The position numbers were made by a program, and so were the translations under genes. From contig JARVKI010000037.1 in NCBI GenBank assembly GCA_036674765.1, positions 248,001 through 312,000 of the forward strand: a DNA stretch of 64,000 nt. Direction: 5' to 3'. This document shows positions 50,942 to 64,000 of this stretch, in pieces. Origin of the DNA: Seiridium cupressi. Lineage: Eukaryota > Ascomycota > Sordariomycetes > Amphisphaeriales > Sporocadaceae. Numbering within the stretch: the first letter of the stretch is position 1; each line of letters starts with the position of its first letter. A model generated the notes under the pieces. It was not told the origin of the DNA and ran no database searches. It saw nothing but the letters and a program-made list of their open reading frames with translations.

Positions 50942-53022
50942 CTATGATTCGTACCATGTGGGATCCAAGTTAGCCACACTCAAGTGCTGTGCCAGATCAG
51001 CTTCCTTTGGACCTCGACGGTCCTCTACCGTCCAGCCCATTCCCAAATGCGCCCAAGGGTTCCTGTTGAAGTAGCGAATATCAAAGTCCTCATAGCGAGG
51101 ACGCTCGACCACCCGTTGATAATGCAGGGATGAACCTGGCCAGATGGCGTTCACGCGACCTGTCTCGTTATTTTTGTACCCTTTGTCCGAAAGTTAGCCA
51201 TCAATACAAACATTCCACTTTTGAATAATTGTTCCCACTCAACCCGCAAGGGTAGATGAGTGAATTCAAGACTGTACTCACAGCTCCGACAGTTGTCTTT
51301 ATATACTGTATGCTTGACCCATTCCTGCACATGCTCATTGAATGCGTCCGTGACATCCTGACGCGGTGTCCAACTCCGCAGGTTCTCGTTCTGCATCTTC
51401 TTGATGATTTGGATAGCATACTCGGAGACTGAATTCAAAGGAGCCATAACACTGCCGTTCTGGATCGGCCATGTCGGTCCCATGAAGGTCATGAAGTTGG
51501 GCATCCCCGGGACAGCTAGGCCAAGATAAGATTCCGGACATACTTTCCATTTCTCCCTCAAGTCAACGCCGTTTTGACCCACGATAGGGAATCTGGGCTT
51601 GAAAGTATTGTCGAAACCAGTGGCGCATACAATGGCATCGACTTGACGCTCCACACCATCAGCACCAACGACACCTTGTGCAGTGCAGCTCTCAACCGAA
51701 GTGAAATGAACATCTACGTTGTCCTGTTGAATGGCCTCCATGTACGGATCACCTGGAGTAATGCGACGACATCCGAAGCCAAACGTTGGCGTGAAACCCT
51801 TGAGAAGCCGCTCATCCCTAATGAGCTCCGTCATGCGCTTGCGGAAGAACATGGAACCCATCTTCTGTCCCATTGAGCCCTCATAGAAAGCGCCCCACGT
51901 CCCGTTGACCTGGTTTTCGATGGCTCTCGCATGAGCAACCAGCGCCTCCGGGTTCCGTCGGAACTCTTCTCTTTCTTCTTCTGTGTATTCCTTGGCTTGG
52001 CTACCTGTGTTGCCTGCCAGTACACCGAACCATATTCCGGTGCGAACAAACACATCCAAGTGCTTGGTATGGGGCTGCATGCCTGGTACTGTCTGGACTG
52101 AAGATGCTCCGGATCCAATTACTGCCACCCGTTCGTTTGCCCACTGCTCCTTTTGATACTCATTGGGCCAGTTGGCTGTGTGTATAACGCGGCCTTGGAA
52201 CTTGTCTAGGAGACCAGGAATATCGGGCCACTGTCATGTCTCAATGGTTAGGTTCTCCCTTCCAGAGATCGTTATTTTCTGACTTACCTTCCAGTTGTTG
52301 AGAATGCCCGCGGCATGTATCAACACGTCGCAGTGATCCTCAAACTCTCGTGGTTCCTGTTCAGGCAGATGTTGTCTCAGCTTGACAGCCCATTGGCCGG
52401 CTTCTTCCTGCCAGTAACAGCCAAGAATCTCCGTGTTGAATGTCATGTATTGCCTCAGACCAAAGACATTGCAGACAGTATCAAGATATTTCCAAATATC
52501 TGGAGCATAGGAGAAGTAACGGGGCCAATCCGGATACTGCATGAATGTTAGAGGCTCAAATCAGTACAACCGTCGGCGATAATAATACGAACCAGGGCGA
52601 ATTGGTACGTAAATGCATGACTGGGTACATCACAGCCTGCATTCGGGTAACGATTCAGGAGCCATGTGCCTGCATTGAATCAGTAACGCATCACATCTTC
52701 AGGGGTGGGTTATCGCACCTCCAATGTCACCATTTTTGTCATATATGACATGCTCTACATTCTGGCACTGCTTTTGGATTTGATATGCCATAAGAATACC
52801 GGAAATGCCAGCGCCGATAGTGAGCACACGCAATTTTCGGTTTTGCGGGTCCATCCATGTCAACTCTTGGGGGACTCTGTACTCTGACGAGCCAGGTTCT
52901 GAATCATGGGAACTGTGGGAAACATCAGCATCGCTGGCGTTAGCGTTTATGGCGCTGTCCAACACCCCACCAGCGACATCATTGACGTCGCCGTTTGTGG
53001 TCTCGTTCGTAGCGTGCGGCAT
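50942..53022 (-). CDS. moxY: MoxY-like Baeyer-Villiger flavin monooxygenase
   Basis: Five exons on the minus strand: 53022-52719, 52669-52593, 52536-52288, 52230-51282 and 51180-50942. The introns are 49, 56, 57 and 101 bp, and the product has 605 residues. The first ATG is at 53022; an upstream TTG was not used. The FAD motif is [14 protein letters not shown] near residue 50 and the second, NADPH-type motif is [12 protein letters not shown] near residue 240. [19 protein letters not shown] is the family's substrate-binding signature, and it is complete only after splicing out the first intron. A late segment has [27 protein letters not shown]. MoxY (AflW) catalyses the Baeyer-Villiger step from hydroxyversicolorone to versiconal hemiacetal acetate. 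It is divergent with the aldo/keto reductase. Confidence 0.86.
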
Positions 53023-53466
53023 TGCAAGTACTGATTTATGTTTCACTCTTTGAAGTGCATCCAAATGAACAATGCTGGATTATGTTTTCAAAATAGAATT
53101 ATTGCAAGAAAATTGAATGAATACCGTATTGCACCAATCTACGAGAAAAGCTAGGAGTGACAGTGCAGCTTGTTTTACAAGTGGCATCAACTATGACTAC
53201 AGCGCCAAATCGGCTTCACCACTAACGTGATCCGAACCGGGGAGCGAGGACATCGGTAACCGTCCCGCTCACAGCCCCAGCGTATAGTGGTGCACGACTA
53301 CAACGATGCCCGACCCGTAATAATTTATAAGAATCACAATAACTTAGGACCTTGATTGAGAGCAATATCTTTGTACCAATCCAACATACCAATTCAACAT
53401 ACCAATTCAATTTATTGTAAACAGTTACTTTGCATATTTTAACCTATCGTCTCCTGTATTCGCACA
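53023..53466. promoter_or_regulatory. Divergent promoter of moxY-like and norB-like genes
   Basis: This 444-bp region holds one good AflR-like site at 53237 and a half-fit TCGGTAACCGT at 53253-53263 that fails only at the last base. No coding sequence is visible. Confidence 0.6.
53237..53247 (-). promoter_or_regulatory. AflR-like site in moxY/norB divergent promoter
   Basis: On the minus strand TCGCTCCCCGG fits TCGSWNNSCGR using the permitted G at the last base. It lies 220 bp before the norB-like start and 215 bp before the moxY-like start. Confidence 0.65.
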
Positions 53467-54679
53467 ATGGCCGCACCTCCAGCCCCCAAGCCCTCGAGCC
53501 TGCTTGGCTATCACCGTATTCTCTCACCTTCAGCTGGTGTTCGCGTCTCTCCTATATGCTTGGGGACGATGAACTTCGGCGAGGGCTGGAAGCAAAGACT
53601 TGGAGAATGCTCCAAAGAAACGGCCTTTGAAATTCTTGACACTTTCTACCAAGCCGGTGGTAACTTCATTGACACGGCCAACTTCTATCAAGGCGACGAC
53701 AGTGAGAAGTGGCTTGGCGAGTGGGTTGAGTCCCGCAAGAACCGCGATGAGCTGGTCCTTGCAACCAAATACACCATGGGGTTCGGACAATCAGGACCTG
53801 AAAAGATTCGCTCCAACATGCAGGGCAACCACGCGAAAAGCATGAAGCTTTCGGTTGAGGCTAGTCTCAAGAAACTAAAAACCGACTACATCGACGTGCT
53901 CTACGTCCACATCTGGGACTATACCACTAGCGTGGAGGAGATGATGCAGCACCTACACCATCTCGTCGCCAATGGAAAGGTTCTTTACCTGGGAATTACT
54001 GGAGCTCCTGCATGGCTTGTGGTCAAATGCAATGAGTATGCCCGCTTCCATGGCCTTACCCGTTTCAGCGTGTATCAAGGGCGCTGGTCCTGTGCGTTCC
54101 GCGATTTTGAACGCGATATCCTACCAATGTGCGAGTCCGAAGGTCTAGGCATAACGCCTTGGGGTGTCCTTGGTCGTGGCCAATTCAAAAGCGAGGAGGC
54201 TTACAAAGTCGAGGGCCGTAACATGGGTCCTCAGGATGCTCGCCACCGCCGTCTTGGTGAGAAGCTTGACCAGATTGCCCAGCGCAAGAACACTGTCCCT
54301 ACGAGTATTGCTCTCGCATATATCTTGCATAAGGCACCTTACGTATTCCCTGTTATCGGTGGCCGCAAGGTCGAGCATCTCAAGAGCAACCTTGAAGCTC
54401 TAAGCATCGAGTTAAGCGACGAAGAGATGCGGGAGATTGAGGACTCGGAATCGTTTGACATTGGTTACCCACTCAACTTCTTGTTCGAGACGCCCCAACA
54501 GAAGTATCGTAGTGATATGACCGCAAGGGACATTTGGCAATTGACCAGCAACACCAGATTAGAGACTGTAAAGAAGCCACGAGTAAGTCGATTTCAGTCA
54601 TTTGTCCCTTGAGCCCTCACTAATCCTCATTTTCTAGGCAATTGAAGCCCGACAGGGCGAGAAACATTGGGACGTATAG
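53467..54679 (+). CDS. norB: NorB/StcV-like aldo/keto reductase
   Basis: Exons 53467-54582 and 54638-54679 give 385 residues, close to the 388 of aflatoxin NorA. The intron is 55 bp (GTAAGT, CTCAC-TAAT, TAG). It is an aldo/keto reductase with DTANFYQGDDSEKWLGEW (catalytic Tyr), LATKYTMGF (catalytic Lys), the DYIDVLYVHIWD strand, and the C-terminal NADPH-binding PVIGGRKVEHLKSNLEAL. This aryl-alcohol-dehydrogenase-like group includes aflatoxin NorA/NorB and StcV. Their role in the pathway is not settled (proposed side-chain or late reductions). Assignment to NorB rather than NorA is a guess from the dothistromin cluster's content. Confidence 0.82.
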
Positions 54680-55892
54680 ATACACGCTGGGAACATGGAG
54701 GCGTAAGGATCCAGCTGATACGTTTAAATCTAGCTGGCTGTAGTATTTTACTTCGAACCATAAATCAAACGCATCAGTCGCACGCAGAAACTATTCCCAA
54801 TTGCATTGCCTCTCTGATAGATGTGGACTTAAGAATGAGCCGCCGTTTACTAATTACATGCCCTGTTCAAACGTATCACTGGAATGTAGTGTTGGTCCCG
54901 CTCCTGATGTATCACAAAGTCGACATGACATACAACAACTATTGACGACATGCATACACACTTAATCGATCTCTAAATGACATTGCGCTACCTGACAAAT
55001 GATATCCATAACGGGTTTGGATTGTTCCAAGAGTCAGTGACGCAATTTTCCCAAAGTAAAATAGCACAGGCTGGTGATTCCTGTCTTATTAGGGGTGCAA
55101 CAGAAAATAATATTTGTGTACCTAGCACTAGATACCGTGCGGTACATCCCCAAGAAGGCACGCCTAGTTCACCTACGAAGCATCCTAATGGGAGACACTT
55201 CGCTATCCTTCAAATGATAGGTTAGAACCGTCGAAATTATTCTGCAGCCATCAGAGTTGTTCTCGCCAATGGCCCGAAATAGCTTGCTGCGGCTCCAGTG
55301 TGGAATTGAGCCGTCTTGCCAGCTCGGTCAGCGAACAGCCCGCCCTAGTGACACCCGAGAAGCGAGCGACTGCACAGCTTAGGAGCATTCGAAAGGCCGC
55401 GAATGACAATGGTGCACAACTTTACGCATAATCTTAAAACCCACGAGCTGTGCATTTGGGATTATCCATGTAGATTTTGTAGGGAAAGTAAAACGTTTCG
55501 ATGACAGGAATAGAAGCCAGCGCGAAGACAGGAATGTGTGAGTGCTAGCGCTCAAACCAGGATTCCACAGGCAATCTAACGAGACACCCCCACTACCAGA
55601 TAAGGAATGCGGGTCCTATACGTTGCTGTTGATTGGGCCTGTCTACAATGTGGACAGGGTTGACTCTATCGTCTGGAATTGATTCCTACCAGTCTTTGGC
55701 CAGAAATTATAGATCAGGGGTAACGAAGAACTACCATAGTTGCATCATCGGCCTCGATCATATCTCAAATATTTCCCATTAATATAAAAGATGTGTCCAA
55801 GGCCTACTTATCATATATGCTAATCAAGATGGTTAAGTCGAGTCGCAATACTTTGCAGACCTTTAGGCCCACCAAAGTCAGAGTTGCTAGCA
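54680..55892. other. Gene-empty gap within the cluster, with an orphan AflR-like site
   Basis: Spacer of 1.2 kb between the norB-like gene and the halogenase relic. No coding sequence is recognisable. It contains a site fitting the AflR consensus at 55324 and a near-miss at about 55359 (CCGAGAAGCGA), yet no gene starts nearby. Confidence 0.5.
55324..55334 (+). promoter_or_regulatory. Orphan AflR-like site
   Basis: TCGGTCAGCGA fits TCGSWNNSCGR but no intact gene starts within 1 kb. The background chance of such a site is not negligible. Confidence 0.4.
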
Positions 55893-57520
<1,628 letters not shown>

Positions 57521-57961
57521 AGCTACATCAGTTAGAGTGTGCTTGAATCATTGAAGTCCTTTGTGTGCTACGATTATCGGATACCGAGCTGTGAGATTGG
57601 TTGCACGGGCGAAGTACAAATTGAACCGCATAGCCCCCGACCCACTACTTCCACTTGGCCCGGATGCCGACATAGAGCACCGAGCAGGATTATACGACTT
57701 CAAAACACAGGATACCGTAAATACAAGCATACCGAAAAGGAATTCTGCCAATCGTGTATACCTTTTCGGTCATTTTGTGTCCACACTTGCACCAGCCACT
57801 CGGACGTATCGCCACGCAGGCTGATGAGACCTAGCCAATATCCTGGTTGCAACTTACTTCCGATCTTTGTTGGCCCATTTTCAATTTAGCACACTGCTCA
57901 ACAACTCCATATCACGAATCTTTTTCAGTCAAACTATTGCATCTTGATAAATTTTATTGAC
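57521..57961. promoter_or_regulatory. Region between halogenase relic and MFS transporter gene
   Basis: Divergent promoter region of about 440 bp with an AflR-like site at 57577. The halogenase N-terminus is not found here. Confidence 0.55.
57577..57587 (+). promoter_or_regulatory. AflR-like site before MFS transporter
   Basis: TCGGATACCGA fits TCGSWNNSCGR and lies 375 bp before the transporter start codon. It is also the nearest site to the halogenase relic. Confidence 0.6.
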
Positions 57962-59566
57962 ATGGCTTCGGGTTTTATGGAAGACTTCGACACTTCTGCG
58001 CCAAGGTTTCCCTGGCCAGGGTCGAACATCAAACTCGACCGTTATTCCGAATCCATATTCACTGTTTCAAGCTTCTACGACTTTGACAGCGTATATCTAG
58101 ATCCCATACTGCGACGAGATGAGGAGAAGCCATTCGACGAAGACTTTCCCGATGGCGGAAGAAAAGCTTGGCTTAGTGTCGCAGGCGCGTCGTGTTGTCT
58201 TTTCTGCTCCTTCGGGTGGATAAACTGTGTGGGCATCTTTCAGGACTATTACCAGCAGAACCAGCTTGCCGCATATAGTGCATCGCAAATTGCATGGATT
58301 CCATCGTTACAAGGTAAGATATGCAGCTAAATTTGAGGAACCTATATACTGACTTGTATATAGTTTTCTTCCTGGTATTCGGCGGTTTGATAGTCGGCAA
58401 GATGTTGGATGACTATGGACCAAAACTGTTGCTTATATTGGGAACATTTCTGCACGTCTTTGGTCTCATGTTGACCAGCGTTGTGGATAGTTATGTGTCC
58501 ATTTTGCTCAGTCAAGCCATTCTGTCCTCGGTTGGGGCCTCATTCATTTTCTATCCTGCCTTTTCATGCGTAAGTGGTCGAAACATATACTGTGGCCAGA
58601 GATCGCCTAAATCTGATCAAAATAGGTTTCCACCTGGTTTCTGAAGAAACGAGGTGCTGCTATGGGCTTGGTGGCTATCGGATCATCTATCGGGGGTGTC
58701 ATTTTCCCTTTCATTCTGATCAAAGGTATCCCAACTATGGGGTTTCCTTGGGCAGTACGTACTTGTGCGTTTTTGATCCTCGTACTTCTCGTTTTCGCAT
58801 GCTGCACTCTGCGATCCAGAAACCCGCCCAGAAAAAGACCATTCGACCTGAAGGCTCTAGCAAAGCCTCTCACCGAGCCATCGTTCGTCCTATTGGCCGC
58901 GGCAGTATTCTTCTTCTACTGTGAGTTTCTCGTATGTACGCTTGGTCGGGTGAATTACACTAAAATCATGACAGGGGGGATGTTCATTCCCATAACATAC
59001 CTGGTGGTAGAGGCCCGAGCTGCGGGCATGTCCATAAACATGGTCGACTATCTCGTGCCCATAATGAATGGGGCCAGGCAAGTTGACGCCCGAGCGATTT
59101 CTCGTTGAGCTCTCTTTACAACCTGTGCTAACATGCTACCAGCATCCTTGGTCGTACGGTCCCCAATGCACTCGCGGACAAAGTCGGCCACTACAACGTC
59201 ATGATTACCATGAGTACATTCACTGTCATCCTGATCCTAGCTGTCTGGCTTCCCACGTCAGGAGGAAGTGCGTCGATAGCATTCGCGGTCTTTTTTGGAA
59301 TCTCATCTGGTTCCGGGGTCTCGCTTGTCCCAGTACTGTGCGCTGCTGTCTCTCCCATCGAGGAGATTGGTACGCGATCAGGAACGATCTTTATGTTTGC
59401 AGCCTTCGCAGCTCTGTCAGGTTCTCCGATTGGTGGCGCTATTATCGCTCAGAGTCATGGCGATTTCAAGTATACTAAACTTTTTGCGGGATTAGCGTGC
59501 GCTATTGGCGCGGTATTATTTGTAGCAGCACGCTTTGCTCATGGAGGCTGGAAAGCCAAGTTGTGA
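57962..59566 (+). CDS. MFS monocarboxylate-type transporter
   Basis: Five exons: 57962-58313, 58364-58569, 58626-58920, 58975-59077 and 59143-59566, giving 459 residues. The introns are 50, 56, 54 and 65 bp. Three are ordinary GT..AG, but the fourth starts GCAAGT and is a GC..AG intron, needed to keep the frame through [15 protein letters not shown] hydrophilic N-terminus of about 60 residues containing [13 protein letters not shown] precedes about twelve membrane segments. [14 protein letters not shown] is typical of fungal MCT-like (SLC16-type) transporters. Known aflatoxin and dothistromin clusters use a 14-span drug-efflux MFS (AflT/DotC) instead. An AflR-like site in its promoter suggests it is part of this cluster. 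The substrate is unknown. Confidence 0.83.
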
Positions 59567-60316
59567 GAAAGGCAGACTCTTGGGGTTGGTTTCAAATCTG
59601 TATATTGCCTTATACATGCTATGGGCATTTTCTATGCGTTTCTTCTGGTCGGGATTGCATTTAAGAGGGCGTTAGTTTGGCCGATAATAACTTAGAACTG
59701 TGGGTATAGCAGTGTTACGAATAACGCGAGGAGGCCATTATCTCGTGACATGCACACGAGGATGACTTCAATACAAGAAAATAAAAACGAAACAGCTTGA
59801 CTTATGTGATCAGTGGCCCCGTAGGTAGAATTATCACTCACGGCTGTACCCTAAGGTCTCACAGACAATGATAACCCCATATTAGAACTTTCGGGGAGTT
59901 CTCTGAGAGCAGGGCGTTCCACATCAGGCTTAAACCTTGATACCCACTTGACAGGTAAGCTGATAAATAACTGATTCTGACATATAGAAAATTATATCAT
60001 AAATTCAGTTCCATTCACAATTGGTGATATCTTCTTTTTTGCAAGAGCTGTGACATTCTCTAAATTTAATGCAACGAGTTTCATTTTTTACGACCCACGA
60101 GCAAAGCTCTCTACATCAAATATTGTAATTAAAATGTTGGCCTGGATACATGGCTGATTTGACTCCAGCTAGTACTAACATATGTCTATGTACAATAGGT
60201 ACATTTCTCAGTGTCGTGTCGTCCTAGGTAGCTGATCTCGGAGGTGGCAGTAACGGGCAAGTAATTTACAGGCCGGTTGGGGCTTTGACGGATCTCGGTC
60301 ATCAGCCGCTGATTGA

Positions 60317-60327
60317 TCGCTCAGCGA
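60317..60327 (+). promoter_or_regulatory. Distal AflR-like site
   Basis: TCGCTCAGCGA fits TCGSWNNSCGR, about 760 bp upstream of the CYP59-type start; function uncertain at that distance. Confidence 0.45.
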
Positions 60328-60869
60328 TGCGCCCAAGTGCTTCCAGGCCGCCAAAGCCACTACGGTGCCACCACCGAATCCTTCGCACCGCTTGCCTATC
60401 AGCTTGAGAAACATTCAACACAGGAACAGAACGATGAAGCGACAGGAGATTCCTGGTTCGATGTAACGAGTGAATGGTTTTTGGGTTTTGATATTCAAAT
60501 TTAAATGTCCAGTTCAGCAGGCATCTGTGTTTTGGTTGAAAATTCGATCTCTGTGGGAGGACCCCAAATTGGCCGTAGCGCCTGGTTTACTAGTGCTAAA
60601 GTGCCTAATTGTCTATATTACATCTCAGTAACTTATAGTGCAATACAGTAGGTTAGCGATCTACAATTGCCAGCGTTCAACAAGGTAGGATCACTGCCCG
60701 CCGGTCTACATTCGGACTGCAATCGACTGGTTACCTTAATACAGGTGCACTTGAGAGATTAAGCTAAGCAATTTACATGGTATCCTTTATAGATCACAGG
60801 TCCATTTCTACAGTCGATAGCATTTTTTAGGAAACCGCGGGAACAACCTTGCCTTGGGAAATGTGGAGC

Positions 60870-60880
60870 TCGGTACCCGA
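60870..60880 (+). promoter_or_regulatory. AflR-like site before CYP59-type P450
   Basis: TCGGTACCCGA fits TCGSWNNSCGR and lies 204 bp before the start codon. Confidence 0.65.
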
Positions 60881-61083
60881 CTTGTGCCACTGTCTACATA
60901 GTTAGACAAGTTTAGACATCTTACATTGCTGAAGTAAAGCTATAGCATATTCCCGCAAAACTATCAAAACTTTCGTCTTCTTCTGTCAAATATCACTGAA
61001 CCGAGATTGAAACAGTCCTGTTGGCTCTGATCTGTGTATCATATCCATCCAGACACGGCACATTGTCACCGGCATTTGTCGCC

Positions 61084-62824
61084 ATGCATATCCTACAATT
61101 TATCATATCTGGCGCATTATGTGCTTTTGCCATTTTCATTTTCAAGTTCAGCATGGCCCGAATGGCCGTGCTGAGATTGAAGAGGATCGGCCTTGTAAGT
61201 AATCCCAGCTTGAGATCAACTTATAAACTACGCTGACAGGACTAGCCAATGCCCGAATTCAGTCTCAGGACGGGCCATTTTCTCGCGGTTAGAGAGACCA
61301 TCCAGAACCTCCCAAGTAATGTCATGCTACACCAAGTTATGTGGCAACTATCCAAGCGTTTCCCGAGTGGAATGTTCTACATCAACATGTGGCCGTTCAG
61401 CGGCACATGGCTGGTGGTCACAACCCCCTCCGGTGCGGCACAAATCCAGGCTGCGAACCTGGCCAAACCGCCCGTCCTTAGCGGTCCCTTGGTAAAGCTC
61501 AATGGAGGACCAAGTCTTCTCACCATGCATGGGGATATCTGGAAGAGATGGCGTACATTGTTTAACCCAGGGTTCAGCCCTGCCTACATCATGGGCCTGG
61601 CTCCAGCTGTGACCCAGGAGGTTGCAGTCTTTTGCGACTTGCTTCGGCAACGTGTTCGCGAAGGAAGAGTATTCCAGCTCGAAGACATGACCTTGAATTT
61701 GACTGTAGACACCATCGGTGCCGCTACATTGTATGTCAAGTGGAGGGAAATAAGTGAGTTAACTTAGATTGCATTATGCTAATCATGCCCTCAGGGATAC
61801 TCGTCTGCGCCACCAAACCCAAAACAGTTTCTTGGCTTCCGCACTTCAAAAGCAGATCGAGTGGACTTCGTTCGGCACAACCTACAACCCGATCAAGCGA
61901 TATCTGACTATTCGTCCTTTCGTATTATGGTATAACAGTCGCAAGATGAATCAATTCATCGGCCAAGAAATCGACAAGCGCTACGCTGAGCACATGCAAC
62001 AAGGACCGGACACGAAGCCGAGCTCTCGGTCTGTTATGTCTATAGTCCTGTCTCAGTATCTGGCAGAGGAGGAAGCCAAACAAGGCAGCGGTCGTGCAGG
62101 CGCTTCGTTGGAAATGTTCAAGAAGCTTGTCGCTCCACAGTTGCGACTGTTTCTCTTCGCGGGACGAGATACCACAAGTAGTACTCTTCTTTACATTTAC
62201 TATCTCCTTTCCATGCACCCGGAAGCTCTAGACCGTGTGCGAAAAGAGCACGAAACGGTCTTCGGTGCGGACTGTTCTAGGGCGCGGGAGCTCATCGAGC
62301 AGGACCCGCAGCGATTGAACCAGCTCACGTATACGGTGGCGTGCATCAAGGAGGTCCTGCGCCTATTTCCTCCCCTGTCAGCGCTGCGTCAAGGTCAAGC
62401 TGGGCTCGACCTGTTTGACGATGAAGGCAGACGCTACCCCACCGAAGGGTGTAATGTCTGGTCCCTGACAGTAGCCATTCAACGCAATACAAACTACTGG
62501 CCGGAGGCCAATTCCTTCATTCCCGAACGCTGGCTTGTAGGGCCCGAAGACCCTCTTTACCCTCCCAAAGGCGGGTGGCGCCCCTTTGAGTTCGGCTCAG
62601 CTGGATGCATTGGGCAGACACTGGCTCTTATGGAACTACGCATCGCGCTTGTCATGACTCTGCGGGAGTTTGATATCACGCCGGCATATAAGGAATGGGA
62701 TAGCATGTATCCAGCATCCGGTCACAGGCATGTGGAAGGCTACCGCGCGTATCACGCTGAGAAGGGCGGCGGCGGTGCTCATCCGGCAGATGGGATGCCA
62801 GTTAGAGTTACATTGAGGCAATAG
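61084..62824 (+). CDS. aflN: Cytochrome P450, CYP59-type (VerA/StcS-like)
   Basis: Exons 61084-61194, 61246-61730 and 61795-62824 give 541 residues. The introns are 51 and 64 bp (GTAAGT..TAG and GTATGT..CAG). An N-terminal anchor spans about residues 4-21. The C-helix segment reads [22 protein letters not shown], which is characteristic of the sterigmatocystin StcS / aflatoxin VerA group. The I-helix motif is AGRDTTSS, the K-helix motif KEVLRLFP, and the heme loop [10 protein letters not shown] with ligand Cys470. VerA acts with Ver-1, AflX and AflY in turning versicolorin A into demethylsterigmatocystin; AflX- and AflY-like genes are present at the other end of this cluster. The acceptor at 61245 was chosen because the nearer upstream one gives a stop. 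Confidence 0.83.
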
Positions 62825-63416
62825 GATACGAGCAAGATAACGAATATATCATTGTTAGGGTAGATAGGGTAGAGCGGTGGTGGGATTGAATTTCGTTTAG
62901 ATTTATCTTAAAGCTCTGCAGTTATAAGTGTCAGATCCCGAATCACCGTCATTCAAGCCTCCACTACGACTTTATGTGAGCATTCAAGCGTTTTTACACT
63001 TTAGGTGCTGAAAAAGTCTACATAAATCTATATCGTGATGAAGCACGAAGAGACTAGATAAAGGCATTGAAATATATATGTCTGGCTACTTTGAGGTGCA
63101 CAGACAAACTGTCGATGATGACAAGTATCCTAGAATAAAGACTAAATACAGCTGGAGAATCAACGAATCTGACGATGCAAATACACTTTTACGAGCATGT
63201 AGAAAGTTTATCGCTGAACTACAACACACAACAGCTCCAATTTATTGTTGAGGCTCAATACTAAGACAGGAAACTAAATACATTCGCTAGACCTAAAGAA
63301 AATAATAAGAGCGAGCACGCGAGAAACCGAATCCTAACCCAAAATAAAACAAAAAGGACTACAGCTCCATTTCTCATCTCTATAACCGCTAAAAATAAAC
63401 ATTCTATAGACAATTG
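62825..63416. other. Convergent 3' spacer, A/T-rich
   Basis: About 590 bp, A/T-rich, between the converging P450 and polyketide synthase genes. No gene is seen. Confidence 0.6.
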
Positions 63417-64000
63417 TTATCCCATGAGTCGGTCGATAAGATCACTAATTAGATGAACGTGTTCCTTGCTCTAGTCCAGTAGTCAGTATTTCTGTAGCAC
63501 AAAGCAGTCTAGAATGATAGCTTACCATCAGGGTAAAATGATTGGCGCCTGTCGCCTTAACAATGTCAAACTGCGCTCCAGGCATGACGGTCTCCCAACC
63601 ATCCGGCCCAAAGTCTGTCCTCTTTTGCACCATAAAATGCATGCCTTTGATTTTTGGCGCGTTTCCCTCGTCGAGCACAGTGTCAGCTGCCCACACCAGG
63701 CCAACTTTAGGCATACGTCCTGTCTTCAGAGGCGCGACTTTGTAATCAAGCATTACGTCGACAACAGCCTGGAAATGTGGAATGAGGTAAGGCGGTGGGT
63801 CGGCATTGCCAGCAGCACCGCCAGGTTGGTTGGCGAAAAGACCAATCGTGTTGCAGTGGTGGTAAAATGAGACAGGCAGCTTCTCCATCACCTGCGGCAC
63901 CGGCGCATCGACAATAACAATTGAACGAACTTCTTCGCCTGAGTTTACGAGAGCTTCAGCTACTACGTATGCGAAAGCACCTCCTGAAGACCAGCCACCA
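63417..64000 (-). CDS. pksA: Non-reducing polyketide synthase, C-terminal thioesterase (partial)
   Basis: The gene runs off the right edge. Its last two exons on the minus strand are (beyond 64000)-63526 and 63470-63417, with a 55-bp intron (GTAAGC..TAG). The spliced end reads [23 protein letters not shown]. The thioesterase nucleophile motif GWSSGG is at about 63985-64000. [15 protein letters not shown] and [13 protein letters not shown] follow, and the catalytic His lies in GANHFTLM. These features match thioesterase/Claisen-cyclase domains at the end of norsolorinic-acid-type synthases (PksA/StcA/AflC). The product would be an aromatic polyketide. Only about 180 residues are visible, so the starter-unit and PT domains cannot be judged. 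Confidence 0.82.

Larger units (their letters stand above)
59567..61083. other. Long promoter region of the CYP59-type gene
   Basis: About 1.5 kb without a supported gene and A/T-rich in places. It contains two sites fitting the AflR consensus, at 60317 and 60870. Confidence 0.5.

Noticed and set aside
53200..53290. GGTTCGGATC on the minus strand resembling a tRNA T-loop
   Set aside because: No matching acceptor or anticodon stems around it; it lies in the moxY/norB promoter and overlaps the AflR-like site.

Overview
The window comes from a filamentous ascomycete (Pezizomycotina). Coding density is moderate, and genes carry short introns of about 45-100 bp with GT..AG ends and CTAAC/CTGAC-like branch points. 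Diagnostic fungal genes include a one-intron gpdA, con-6, a fungal protoglobin and CYP59/CYP60-type P450s. I cannot fix the genus from sequence alone.

Left half (about 4-37 kb): a conserved, housekeeping-like region. It holds GAPDH, the RuvB-like AAA+ ATPase Rvb2, a large coiled-coil protein, a membrane-anchored peptidyl-tRNA hydrolase 2, and a Ser/Pro/Lys-rich nuclear-type protein. These are followed by two adjacent decayed beta-lactamase-like serine hydrolases, a bZIP factor, a protoglobin, a HECT E3 ubiquitin ligase, a two-exon con-6 gene of 85 codons, and a pair of related small membrane proteins. A 243-bp MITE-like element with perfect 28-bp inverted repeats lies at 7752-7994. The first 3.8 kb and several spacers of 1-2 kb hold no gene I can support.

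Right half (37.4-64 kb): a biosynthetic cluster of the aflatoxin / sterigmatocystin / dothistromin type. In order it has an AflY-like (DUF4243) oxidase, AflX-like and AvfA-like NmrA-fold reductases, a versicolorin B synthase-like GMC protein, a HypC-like anthrone oxidase, a CYP60-type P450, a small deaminase, a MoxY-like Baeyer-Villiger monooxygenase, a NorB-like aldo/keto reductase, an MFS transporter, a CYP59 (VerA/StcS)-type P450, and at the right edge the thioesterase end of a non-reducing polyketide synthase that runs off the window. By known pathway logic these would make an anthraquinone from a polyketide, oxidise and rearrange its side chain, close the bisfuran, and open the anthraquinone toward a xanthone or dothistromin-like product. 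Fatty-acid synthase subunits, Nor-1, AdhA, Ver-1 and AflR/AflJ are not in the window.

Ten sites fitting the AflR consensus TCGSWNNSCGR were found by eye. Eight sit about 130-400 bp upstream of intact cluster genes, including every divergent promoter. One of them stands before the deaminase, which no described aflatoxin-type cluster contains to my knowledge. The cluster is interspersed with ruins: a 5'-truncated flavin-dependent halogenase and a sugar-phosphate cyclase of the EEVS/DHQ-synthase family, both with nonsense codons that look like C:G to T:A transitions, and a possible MFS efflux-pump fragment.

Gene models were spliced by hand by matching donor/acceptor pairs to reading frame. Functional calls rest on remembered family features, not on searches.
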